Shown here: one piece after another, positions 54,500 through 62,333 of the stretch | Layout: each line of letters starts with the position of its first letter | How positions within the stretch are numbered: position 1 is the first letter of the stretch | DNA from: Polaromonas sp. C04 | GTDB taxonomy: Bacteria > Pseudomonadota > Gammaproteobacteria > Burkholderiales > Burkholderiaceae_C | Direction: 5' to 3' | Assembly: GCF_002002705.1 (NCBI RefSeq) | Contig: NZ_MUNS01000041.1 | Coordinates: 124,001 to 188,000, forward strand | Length of the DNA stretch: 64,000 nt | The notes under the pieces: generated by a model | The model's database searches: none | Told to the model about the DNA's origin: nothing | What the model saw: the letters and a program-made list of their open reading frames with translations, nothing else | Made by a program: the position numbers and the translations under genes

Positions 54500-55081
54500 G
54501 TGAAAAACCTTCTCATACCTTTACGCCCGCTGCTGGTTCTGTTCGTGGCCCTGAGCCTGCTCACCGGCCTGGCGTACCCGCTGGTGGTCACCGGCCTGGC
54601 CCGCTCGCTGTTTCCCTGGCAGGCCGGCGGCAGCCTGATCCTGCAGGGCGGCAAGCCGGTGGGCTCGGCACTGATCGGCCAGAACTTTGCCGACCCCGGG
54701 CATTTCTGGGGCCGCCTGTCGGCCACCACGCCGATGCCCTACAACGCCACGTCCTCTGGCGGTTCGAATTTGGGGCCGCTGAACCCGGCGCTGCTTGATG
54801 CGGTCAAGGCCAGGGTCGAGGCGCTGCACGCGGCCGACCCCGGCAACCCGTTGCCGGTGCCGGTGGACCTGGTCACGGCCTCGGGCAGCGGGCTCGATCC
54901 GGACATCAGTCCGGCCGCTGCCGACTACCAGGTGGCGCGGGTGGCGCGGGCACGCGGGCTCGACGCGGGCCGCGTGCAGGCGCTGGTGGCCGCGAACACC
55001 CAGGGCGCCCTGTGGGGCTTCATCGGCGAGCCGCGCGTCAATGTGCTGCGCCTGAACCTGGCGCTGGACGCCCAGAAATAG
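54500..55081 (+). CDS. kdpC: Potassium-transporting ATPase subunit KdpC
   Basis: Small subunit of the Kdp complex with one N-terminal membrane helix ([20 protein letters not shown]) and a periplasmic domain with [17 protein letters not shown] and [21 protein letters not shown]. 193 residues from a GTG at 54500, 10 bp after kdpB; a TTG at 54482 inside kdpB is also in frame but unlikely. Confidence 0.96.
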   Translation: MKNLLIPLRPLLVLFVALSLLTGLAYPLVVTGLARSLFPWQAGGSLILQGGKPVGSALIGQNFADPGHFWGRLSATTPMPYNATSSGGSNLGPLNPALLDAVKARVEALHAADPGNPLPVPVDLVTASGSGLDPDISPAAADYQVARVARARGLDAGRVQALVAANTQGALWGFIGEPRVNVLRLNLALDAQK

Positions 55082-55126
55082 ATGCAAACCATGGGCAAAT
55101 GGCGACGATGAAGTAACCTAGGCTCC

Positions 55127-57856
55127 ATGGTGGAATCACCGAACCAGCGCCCCGACCCCGACGAACTGCTGCAGCGCCTGCAGCAGCAGGAGGCGCAGAG
55201 CCAGCGCGGCAAGCTGCGCATCTACTTCGGCGCCAGCGCGGGCGTGGGCAAGACCTACGCCATGCTGAGCGCGGCCCAGCGCGAGCGCCAGGCGGGGCGC
55301 GACGTGCTGGTCGGCGTGATCGAAACCCATGGCCGCAGCGAAACCGCGGAGCTGCTGGCGGGGCTGGAGCAACTGCCCCTGCGCGAGGTGGCGTACCGCG
55401 GCCGCACGCTGCGCGAGTTCGACCTCGACGCGGCCCTGCGCGCCGGCGCGTCGCGCAAGCCGCTGCTATTGCTCGTGGACGAATTGGCGCACACCAACGT
55501 GGAGGGCTCGCGTCACCCCAAACGCTGGCAGGACGTGCAGGAGCTGCTGGAGGCGGGCATCGATGTCTGGAGTGCGCTCAATGTGCAGCACCTCGAGAGC
55601 CTGAACGGCACGGTGGGCGCCATCACCGGCATCCGCGTGCACGAAACCGTGCCCGACACCGTGCTCGATGGCGCCGACGAAGTCATCCTGGTCGATATCA
55701 CGCCCGACGAACTGATGACCCGCCTGAAGGCCGGCAAGGTGTACCTGCCGCAGCAGGCCGAACGCGCGGCGCAAAACTTCTTTCGCAAGGGCAATCTGAT
55801 CGCGCTGCGCGAGATCGCGCTGCGGCGCACGGCCGAGCATGTCGAAGACGACGTGCGCAGCTACCGGGTGGCGCAATCCATTGCGCCGGTCTGGAACACG
55901 GAGGGCTCGATCCTGGTGTGCATCGGCCCGCACCCCGGCGCCGAACAGACGGTGCGCAGTGCCGCGCGGCTGGCCGGGCAGCTTGGCGTGCGCTGGCATG
56001 CGGCCTATGTGGAGACGCCGGCGCTGCAGCGCCAGGGCGCGGCCGAGCGCGACCGCATTCTGGCGGTGCTCAAGCTGGCGCAGGAACTGGGTGCCGAAAC
56101 GGCGGTGCTGGCCGGCAGCGACGCGGTGGCCGAGCTCGTGCGCCAGGCCCAGACCCTGAACTGCGCGACGCTGGTGGTGGGGCGGCCCCGCGTGCCGGCC
56201 TGGCAGGCGAGGTGGCGCCTCGGCCCGCCGACCATGACGCGCCGCCTGGCGATGCTGGCGCCCACGCTCGACATCATCGAAGTCGCCCAGGCCGACAGCG
56301 CGCGCAGGCTGGCCCGGGCCGTGCACCGCACGCATGACGAGGAAGAGGCCGCGCCCTGGCGCGAAGCCTGGCCGCGCTATGCCTGGGCCGTCGCCACCTG
56401 CCTGCTGACCACCGCGCTGTCCTTGCCGCTGCTGCGCTTGCTGGACCTCGCCAACATCGTCATGCTGTTCCTGCTCGGCGTGGTGCTGGTGGCGGTGCGC
56501 TGGGGCCGCGGCCCGGCTGCGCTGGCCGCAGTGTTAAACGTTGCCGCATTCGATTTCTTTTTTGTCCCGCCGCGCCTGTCCATGGCCATCAGCGACGCCC
56601 AGTACCTGGTGACCTTTGCGGTCATGCTGGGGGTGGGACTGCTGACCGGGCAGCTCACCGCGAACCTGCGTTTTTCCGCGCGCATCGCCGCGGGCCGCGA
56701 GCGGCGCGCCCAGGCGCTGTTCGAGCTGACGCGCGATTTGTCGGGCGCCTTGCTGACCCGCCAGGTCGCCGAACTGGGCGAGGCCGCGGTGCAGCGCACC
56801 TTTGGCGGCCAGGCCCGCGTGCTGGTCACCGATGCCGCCGACCGGCTGGTGGTGGACGGCTCGGCGCCGGACGGGCTCGATGCCAGCATCGCCGACTGGG
56901 CCTTTCACAACGAGCAGCCGGCCGGACTCGCAACCTCCACGCTGCCGTCCCATGCCTGGCACTACGTGCCGCTGAAGGCGCCGATGCGGGTGCGCGGCGT
57001 GCTCGCGTTGCAGCCCGCGCAGCCGCGCTGGCTCCTGATTCCCGAGCAGGTGCAGCAGCTGGAGACGCTGGCGCGCCAGATCGCGATTGCGCTCGAGCGC
57101 GTGCACTACGTGGACGTGGCGCAGGAGGCCCTGGTGCAAATGGAATCCGAGCGGCTGCGCAACGCCTTGCTGTCCGCCATCTCGCACGACGTGCGCACGC
57201 CGCTCACGGCACTCATCGGGCTGGCCGAGTCGCTGCAGCAGTCGCTATCAAAGTCCGCATCGGCGCTCGGCCCGCAGCAGGCCGAGACGGCGCAGGCGAT
57301 CACCGGGCAGGCGCGTCAACTCAATGCGCTGGTGAACAACCTGCTCGACATGGCGCGCCTGCAAAGCGGTGCGGTGAACCTGCGCAGCGAGTGGCAGTCG
57401 GTCGAGGAGGTGGTCGGGTCCGCCATCCGCGCGGCGGCGCACGCGCTGGGCGGGCAGGCCGTGCAGACCGAGATCCCGGCGGATCTGCCGCTGGTGGAGT
57501 TCGACGCGGCGCTGATCGAGCGCGTGCTGGTGAACCTGCTGGAAAACGCCGCCAAATATGGGCGGCCACCGATCGTGATCAAGGCCGGCGTGACGCCGCA
57601 GGCGCTGGTCTTGAGCGTGCGCGACCATGGGCCGGGGCTGCCCGCCGCGCTCAAGGGGCGCGAGTCCGAACTGTTCGAGAAATTCACGCGCGGCGCCGCG
57701 GAGTCGGCTCAGCCGGGGGTCGGTCTGGGGCTGGCAATCTGCAAGGCGGTGGTGGACGCGCACCGCGGGCAGATCGTGGCCGCCAATGCCTTGGGCGGTG
57801 GCGCAGAATTCACCCTCACGCTGCCGCGCCGTCCACCGCCCGAACCTGTCGAGTAA
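55127..57856 (+). CDS. kdpD: Turgor/potassium sensor histidine kinase KdpD
   Basis: Membrane sensor kinase that phosphorylates KdpE at low potassium. 909 residues: an N-terminal KdpD domain with Walker A GASAGVGKT (35-43) and VDELAHTNVEGSRHPKRWQD, a Usp-like domain, four clustered membrane helices near 430-520, a GAF-like region, then SAISHDVRTPL with His687 and an HATPase domain (NLLENAAKYG, GVGLGLAICKAVV). It begins 45 bp after kdpC. Confidence 0.96.
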   Translation: MVESPNQRPDPDELLQRLQQQEAQSQRGKLRIYFGASAGVGKTYAMLSAAQRERQAGRDVLVGVIETHGRSETAELLAGLEQLPLREVAYRGRTLREFDLDAALRAGASRKPLLLLVDELAHTNVEGSRHPKRWQDVQELLEAGIDVWSALNVQHLESLNGTVGAITGIRVHETVPDTVLDGADEVILVDITPDELMTRLKAGKVYLPQQAERAAQNFFRKGNLIALREIALRRTAEHVEDDVRSYRVAQSIAPVWNTEGSILVCIGPHPGAEQTVRSAARLAGQLGVRWHAAYVETPALQRQGAAERDRILAVLKLAQELGAETAVLAGSDAVAELVRQAQTLNCATLVVGRPRVPAWQARWRLGPPTMTRRLAMLAPTLDIIEVAQADSARRLARAVHRTHDEEEAAPWREAWPRYAWAVATCLLTTALSLPLLRLLDLANIVMLFLLGVVLVAVRWGRGPAALAAVLNVAAFDFFFVPPRLSMAISDAQYLVTFAVMLGVGLLTGQLTANLRFSARIAAGRERRAQALFELTRDLSGALLTRQVAELGEAAVQRTFGGQARVLVTDAADRLVVDGSAPDGLDASIADWAFHNEQPAGLATSTLPSHAWHYVPLKAPMRVRGVLALQPAQPRWLLIPEQVQQLETLARQIAIALERVHYVDVAQEALVQMESERLRNALLSAISHDVRTPLTALIGLAESLQQSLSKSASALGPQQAETAQAITGQARQLNALVNNLLDMARLQSGAVNLRSEWQSVEEVVGSAIRAAAHALGGQAVQTEIPADLPLVEFDAALIERVLVNLLENAAKYGRPPIVIKAGVTPQALVLSVRDHGPGLPAALKGRESELFEKFTRGAAESAQPGVGLGLAICKAVVDAHRGQIVAANALGGGAEFTLTLPRRPPPEPVE

Positions 57857-57867
57857 ACCGCCCCATC

Positions 57868-58575
57868 ATGCCCCCTCCGATCGCCGTCGTCATTGAAGAC
57901 GAGCCGCAAATTCGCCGCTTCGTGCGGGCCGCGCTCGAGGCCGAGGGCTGGCAGGTGCATGAGGCCGGGACGGCCCGGCGCGGCTTGAGCGAGGCCGGCA
58001 CGCGCAAGCCCGACCTGCTGGTGCTCGACCTGGGCCTGCCCGACGGCGACGGGCTGGACGTGATCCGCGACGTGCGTGGCTGGTCGGGCGTGCCCATCAT
58101 CGTGCTGTCGGCACGGCAGGGCGAGGCCGACAAGGTGGCCGCGCTCGATGCCGGTGCCGACGACTACCTGAGCAAGCCGTTTGGCGTCGGCGAGCTGATG
58201 GCGCGGGTGCGTGCCAACCTGCGCCGCCCGCGTGCATCCGGCGCGGACGGCGCCGTGGAGAGTGATCCGCAGTTCCGCTTTGGCGACGTGGTGGTGGACC
58301 GGCAGGCCCGCGTGGTGACGCGCGCCGGGGTGGAGGTACACCTCACGCCGATCGAATACCGCCTGCTGCTGGTGCTGGTGGCCAACGTGGGCCGCGTGCT
58401 GACGCACCGCCAGCTCCTGCGCGAAGTCTGGGGTCCGTCGCATGCCGAACAGAGCCACTACCTGCGCATTTACATGGGGCATTTGCGGCAAAAGCTGGAG
58501 CTTGACCCGGCGCAGCCCCGGCACCTGCTGACGGAAACGGCGGTGGGCTACCGGCTGGTTGCGGGGGATGCCTGA
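57868..58575 (+). CDS. kdpE: Response regulator KdpE
   Basis: OmpR-type activator of kdpFABC. 235 residues with acidic pocket E10/D11, phospho-acceptor Asp54 (LVLDLGLPDGDG), Lys103 (DYLSKPFG) and a C-terminal winged helix (LTPIEYRLLLVLVANVGRVL). Start at 57868, 11 bp after kdpD. Confidence 0.95.
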   Translation: MPPPIAVVIEDEPQIRRFVRAALEAEGWQVHEAGTARRGLSEAGTRKPDLLVLDLGLPDGDGLDVIRDVRGWSGVPIIVLSARQGEADKVAALDAGADDYLSKPFGVGELMARVRANLRRPRASGADGAVESDPQFRFGDVVVDRQARVVTRAGVEVHLTPIEYRLLLVLVANVGRVLTHRQLLREVWGPSHAEQSHYLRIYMGHLRQKLELDPAQPRHLLTETAVGYRLVAGDA

Positions 58576-58596
58576 GAATTTGAGAGAAAATGGCGT

Positions 58597-58640
58597 ATAG
58601 CCCATGCCGCTATTGCGCAAGTAGCTACAAAATATATAGC
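58597..58640 (+). repeat. 44-bp dispersed element upstream of the pseudouridine synthase gene
   Basis: Begins ATAGCCCATGCC, has the central TGCGCAAGTAGCTA block, ends ATATATAGC, and is preceded by GAGAAAATGGC as the glpK copy is by GAAAATGGC. This is the only one of the four copies outside a gene and ends just 2 bp before the next ATG, so it supplies that gene's 5' untranslated region. Confidence 0.75.
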
Positions 58641-58642
58641 AC

Positions 58643-59524
58643 ATGACCGATTCCAGACCCACTCCCGCGTTCCGCCGGGCGCCGCCCCCCGACAACAAGC
58701 CGCGGCCGAGTGGCCCGCCGCCCGCGCTGAAGGCTACCGGCCCGGGCGTGCGGGTGGCGGCGTCGGGCGCCCCCACGACCCGGCTGAACAAGCGCATGGC
58801 CGAGCTCGGCCTGTGTTCGCGCCGCGAGGCCGACGACTGGATCGACAAGGGCTGGGTCAAGGTCAACGGCGAAGTCGCGCCCATGGGCCTGCAGGTCAAG
58901 CACAGCGACCGCATCGAGATCGACAAAAAGGCCCAGGGCCAGCAGGCCACCCAGGTCACCATCCTGCTCAACAAGCCCATGGGCTATGTGAGCGGCCAGG
59001 CCGAAGACGGGCATCAGCCGGCCGTGACCCTGGTGACCGCGCAGAACCGCTGGCCGGACGACAATGCGCGCTTTTTCTTCCATCCCTCGCAGTTGCGCGG
59101 CCTGGCGCCGGCCGGGCGGCTCGACATCGACTCGATCGGCCTACTGGTGCTGACGCAGGACGGCCGCGTGGCGCGCCAGCTGATCGGCGAGGACTCGCAG
59201 ATGGACAAGGAATATCTGGTGCGCGTCAGCCTGGGCGAGACCGTCACCAACGTGCAGGCCGCGTTCCCGGCCGAACAGCTGGCGCGCCTGCGCCACGGCC
59301 TCGCCCTGGACGGCCAGCCGCTGAAGCCCGCGCAGGTCGAGTGGCAGAACCCCGAGCAGCTGCGCTTTGTGCTGACCGAGGGCAAAAAGCGCCAGATCCG
59401 GCGCATGTGCGAACAGGTCGGGCTCAAGGTGGTGGGCCTCAAGCGCATCCGCATCGGGCGCGTGGTGCTCGGCCATCTGCCGGTCGGGCAGTGGCGTTAC
59501 CTGGCACCGCACGAGCGGTTCTGA
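58643..59524 (+). CDS. 23S rRNA pseudouridine synthase, RluF/RsuA family
   Basis: Isomerises a uridine in rRNA, probably U2604 of 23S rRNA. 293 residues: a Pro-rich N-terminal 45, an S4 RNA-binding domain (TRLNKRMAELGLCSRREADD), then the catalytic core with GRLDIDSIGLLVLTQDGRVA (catalytic Asp in the GRLD motif) and the C-terminal EGKKRQIRRMCEQVGLKV. No ribosome-binding site is visible because a repeat element runs almost to the ATG; translation may be weak. Confidence 0.88.
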   Translation: MTDSRPTPAFRRAPPPDNKPRPSGPPPALKATGPGVRVAASGAPTTRLNKRMAELGLCSRREADDWIDKGWVKVNGEVAPMGLQVKHSDRIEIDKKAQGQQATQVTILLNKPMGYVSGQAEDGHQPAVTLVTAQNRWPDDNARFFFHPSQLRGLAPAGRLDIDSIGLLVLTQDGRVARQLIGEDSQMDKEYLVRVSLGETVTNVQAAFPAEQLARLRHGLALDGQPLKPAQVEWQNPEQLRFVLTEGKKRQIRRMCEQVGLKVVGLKRIRIGRVVLGHLPVGQWRYLAPHERF

Positions 59525-59617
59525 CGGCTCAGCGTGCTCATTCAGAACTAAGTCTGCATTGCCAGACTCCAATTGGTCAGTTGCGTTCGCTGGAATTACG
59601 GGAGTCGAGGGGTCGCA

Positions 59618-60277
59618 ATGCGCGTGCTGCTGGTAGAAGACGACGACATGATCAGGCACAGCCTGCAGGCTGCGCTGGAGGCTGCGGGCTGGTCGGTCGA
59701 TGGCGTGCGCGACGGCGAGCTGGCGCAAAGTGCGCTGGCCGATGGCGACTATGCCTGCATGCTGCTCGACCTCGGGCTGCCCAAGCGGGACGGTACCGAG
59801 GTGCTGCGCCGTGCGCGCGAGCGCGGCGATACCACGCCGGTGCTGGTGCTGACGGCGCGCGACGCGCTGGACGATCGCGTGTACAGCCTGGACCTCGGCG
59901 CCGACGACTACCTGCTCAAGCCGTTCCAGTTCCCCGAGCTGCTGGCGCGCATGCGCGCGGTGATCCGGCGCCGCTCGGGGAGCGCGCATTCGCGCATTGG
60001 CACGGCCGCGCTGCAGCTCGACCTGACCACGCGCGAGGTGTGGGTCAACGGCACGAGCGAGGCCCTGACGGCGCGCGAATTCGCACTCCTGCATGCCCTG
60101 CTGGAACGCCCGGGCGCGATTCTTTCGCGCGAACAGCTGGAGAGCCGCATCTACGGCTGGGGCGAGGAAGTGACCAGCAATGCCGTGGATGTGCTGATCC
60201 ACGGCATGCGGCGCAAGCTGGGTGCACAGGCCATCCGCAACGTGCGCGGCCTGGGCTGGCGGGTGGCTGCGCCGTGA
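59618..60277 (+). CDS. OmpR/PhoB-family response regulator (QseB/PmrA-like)
   Basis: 219 residues with acidic pocket E7/D8, phospho-acceptor Asp51 (LLDLGLPKRDG), Lys101 (DYLLKPFQ) and a winged helix (LTAREFALLHALLERPGAIL, IRNVRGLGWRV). GGAG/GAGGGG sequences precede the ATG at 59618. It overlaps the following kinase gene by four bases (GTGA). A triple 11-bp-spaced box just after the kinase gene is its likely target. Confidence 0.92.
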   Translation: MRVLLVEDDDMIRHSLQAALEAAGWSVDGVRDGELAQSALADGDYACMLLDLGLPKRDGTEVLRRARERGDTTPVLVLTARDALDDRVYSLDLGADDYLLKPFQFPELLARMRAVIRRRSGSAHSRIGTAALQLDLTTREVWVNGTSEALTAREFALLHALLERPGAILSREQLESRIYGWGEEVTSNAVDVLIHGMRRKLGAQAIRNVRGLGWRVAAP

Positions 60278-61644
60278 GCGCCGCGGCCAGGCCATGGTAT
60301 CGCCCGCGCTCGCTGCGCGCGCAGTTGCTCTTGTGGCTGGTGACGCTGCACGTCGTGGCGGCGGGCGCGACGGCCTGGTTTTCGTATGGCGCCTATGGGC
60401 GCCTGGTGAATACCTTCATGGACGAGCAGATGCGCCTGGTGGCCGAGTCGCATCCCGCCCATCATGGGGTGCCGGCGTTGTCGCCGCTGGCCAATGAGAA
60501 GGCACTGGCCCTGGGCGCCGTTGCGGTACAGGTATGGAGCGCCGACGGCGGCCAGCTGCTGGCCACGTCGTGGAGCCCGCTGGCGGTGCCGCTGCAGCCC
60601 GTGCCCGGCTTCAATGACGTGCGCACCGGCCCCGCGGCCGCCGACCTCTGGCGCGTCTACACCGCCGCGCCCGGCCCGCATGCCGGCCAGCCCCGGGTCC
60701 AGGTGCTGCAAAGCGAGGCATTTCGCCACCGGCGCATCGTGCGTCGTACCCTGCTCGAAGGGTTGCCGATCGCGCTGATGCTGCCCGCTGTCCTGCTGAG
60801 TCTGTGGCTGATCGTCTCGGCGGCGCTGCGTCCCATGCGCGCGGCGGCGCGCGAGGTGGCCGCACAGGACGAGCGCAGCATCGCCGAAATCTCGCTCGCA
60901 CGGGTTCCCGACGAAATCGCGCCATTGGTGGCCGCCTTCAACAACCTGCTGGGCCGCCTGAACGATGCCTTCGCGGCACAGCGCCAGTTCGTGCAGGACG
61001 CCGCGCACGAGCTGCGCACGCCGATGGCGGCCATCGGCCTGCAGATCGAGAACCTGCGCAGCCATGTGCCGCCAGGGGAGGCGGCCGAGCGTTTTGCCTT
61101 GCTCGAGGCTGGCGTGACGCGCGCGCAGCACCTGCTGGAGCAGCTGTTGAACCTGTCGCGCCAGAGCGCGCCCAGGCCAGGGCCCATTGATGTTGTGGAT
61201 GTGGCGGCGCTGCTGCGCGAGAGCATCAGCCAGCTGATGGTGCTGGCCGACCAGCGCCGCATCGATGTGGGCTACGAGGGGCAGTGCGCGGCGCGGGTTG
61301 CTGCGCCGGCGGCCGAGCTGCACAGCGTGTTCGACAACCTGATCGACAACGCGCTGCGCTACAGCCCCGAGGGCGGCGTGGTCGACGTGCGGCTGCACGA
61401 GTTTGAAGGGCATCCGGTGGTCGACGTGGTGGACAACGGTCCGGGTATTGCGCCGCAGTGGAGCGGGCGGGTGTTCGACCGGTTTTTCCGGGTGCCCGGT
61501 TCCGTGGCCGGCGGCAGCGGGCTCGGCCTGGCGATTGCGCAGGCTGCGGCGCAGCGTTTTGGCGCGCGCATCGAGCTGCGCAACCGCAGCGCCGGGGATG
61601 GCGGCGGCGGACTGCTGGCGCGTGTGCACCTGCCCGCACAGTGA
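60274..61644 (+). CDS. Two-component sensor histidine kinase (QseC-like)
   Basis: 456 residues from a GTG that overlaps the regulator's stop. There are two membrane helices (about 14-35 and 165-190) flanking a periplasmic region of about 130 residues, a HAMP-like linker, the DAAHELRTPMAAIG box with His245, and an ATPase domain (NLIDNALRYSPEGG, VDNGPGIAP, GGSGLGLAIAQAAA). The signal is unknown. The open frame runs far upstream through the neighbours and is not part of the protein. Confidence 0.92.
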   Translation: MSAAARPWYRPRSLRAQLLLWLVTLHVVAAGATAWFSYGAYGRLVNTFMDEQMRLVAESHPAHHGVPALSPLANEKALALGAVAVQVWSADGGQLLATSWSPLAVPLQPVPGFNDVRTGPAAADLWRVYTAAPGPHAGQPRVQVLQSEAFRHRRIVRRTLLEGLPIALMLPAVLLSLWLIVSAALRPMRAAAREVAAQDERSIAEISLARVPDEIAPLVAAFNNLLGRLNDAFAAQRQFVQDAAHELRTPMAAIGLQIENLRSHVPPGEAAERFALLEAGVTRAQHLLEQLLNLSRQSAPRPGPIDVVDVAALLRESISQLMVLADQRRIDVGYEGQCAARVAAPAAELHSVFDNLIDNALRYSPEGGVVDVRLHEFEGHPVVDVVDNGPGIAPQWSGRVFDRFFRVPGSVAGGSGLGLAIAQAAAQRFGARIELRNRSAGDGGGGLLARVHLPAQ

Positions 61645-61670
61645 CGTTCGTGCATCCGCGCTAATTCCAG

Positions 61671-61698
61671 GCTCATTTTTTGCTCATCGCCGGCTCAC
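61671..61698 (+). promoter_or_regulatory. Three GCTCA(T/C) boxes spaced exactly 11 bp
   Basis: GCTCAT at 61671 and 61682 and GCTCAC at 61693, one DNA turn apart, as in PhoB/OmpR-type tandem operators. A TAGAGT at 61708-61713 lies 10 bp downstream, where the -10 of an activator-dependent promoter would be. They separate the two-component genes from the small secreted protein gene, the likely regulated target. Confidence 0.65.
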
Positions 61699-61787
61699 AC
61701 AAGCGGCCTAGAGTCCGTTACAGGCTGCGCCGCTGGCATGTCGCTGGTGGCGCGAGACCCGAAACCCAATCACCCACGGAGGTTTTC

Positions 61788-62108
61788 ATGCGTACATCCA
61801 CAAAAATCCTGAGCGCCATGGCCGTCCTGGCCGCCTTTGGCTCGACCGCGAGCTTTGCCCAGAAGGAGGCCCCCGGTCAATCGACGTCCATGCCGATCAT
61901 GTCCACGATGTCCCGGGCTGACGTTCAGGCGGCGGTGCTCCGGGGGGGCAGCGGGGCGGGTCAGGAAGCACCGGGTCAGTCGGAGGCGGTGCCAGTCCAG
62001 TCCACGCTGTCTAACGACGATGCGCATCAACAGGCGATGACGGCAAGCCATGGCGGCGCCGGCAAGGAGGCGCCGGGGCAATCCACCGCCATGCCGAACC
62101 ATAGCTGA
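61788..62108 (+). CDS. Small secreted protein with three EAPGQS repeats
   Basis: A 106-residue protein that I do not recognise. A signal peptide covers about residues 1-24 (ending STASFAQ). The mature chain repeats KEAPGQSTSMP, QEAPGQSEAVP and KEAPGQSTAMP, about 34-35 residues apart, with Ser/Thr/Ala/Gln-rich spacers including STMSRADVQAAVLRGG. No cysteine, predicted small and flexible. CGGAGG precedes the ATG. Its place behind a two-component system and a tandem box suggests stress-induced export to the periplasm. Confidence 0.75.
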   Translation: MRTSTKILSAMAVLAAFGSTASFAQKEAPGQSTSMPIMSTMSRADVQAAVLRGGSGAGQEAPGQSEAVPVQSTLSNDDAHQQAMTASHGGAGKEAPGQSTAMPNHS

Positions 62109-62130
62109 GTACGGCCCGGCTTTGCGAATT

Positions 62131-62152
62131 GCGCGGCACTCCCGTGCCGCGC
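62131..62152 (+). terminator. Hairpin after the secreted repeat protein
   Basis: Perfect nine-base arms GCGCGGCAC and GTGCCGCGC with a TCCC loop, 22 bp after the stop codon. No T-run follows, so it is either a weak terminator or a 3'-end-protecting structure. Confidence 0.5.
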
Positions 62153-62238
62153 AGCGAGATGCGGCGCATCCGCGCCTGCTGTGGCGGGCGCTGACATGCG
62201 CTGATGCGGTCTTGCTCTTGACCCGGCATGCCGGCAGG

Positions 62239-62265
62239 CTTGAATCCGGGAAGTTCACCCATAAT
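62239..62265 (+). promoter_or_regulatory. Heat-shock (sigma-32-type) promoter of htpG
   Basis: CTTGAA (62239-62244), 13 bp, then CCCATAAT (62258-62265), close to the sigma-32 consensus CTTGAA/CCCCATnT. It is 68 bp before htpG, a heat-shock gene in other proteobacteria. Confidence 0.7.
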
Positions 62266-62333
62266 TGAAGTTTGCCCGTTGCGCGCCTGTTTCCGGCGCC
62301 CGGGTGTCTGTCGTCAAAAACTTCAATGTCCGT

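Noticed and set aside
58813-61644. 943-codon frame that seems to fuse upstream sequence to the histidine kinase
   Set aside because: The first two thirds run out of frame through the pseudouridine synthase and response regulator; the kinase starts at the GTG at 60274.
61850-62108. EAPGQS repeats considered as a DNA-level tandem repeat
   Set aside because: The repeats are evident at protein level but diverged in DNA, with long non-repeated spacers.
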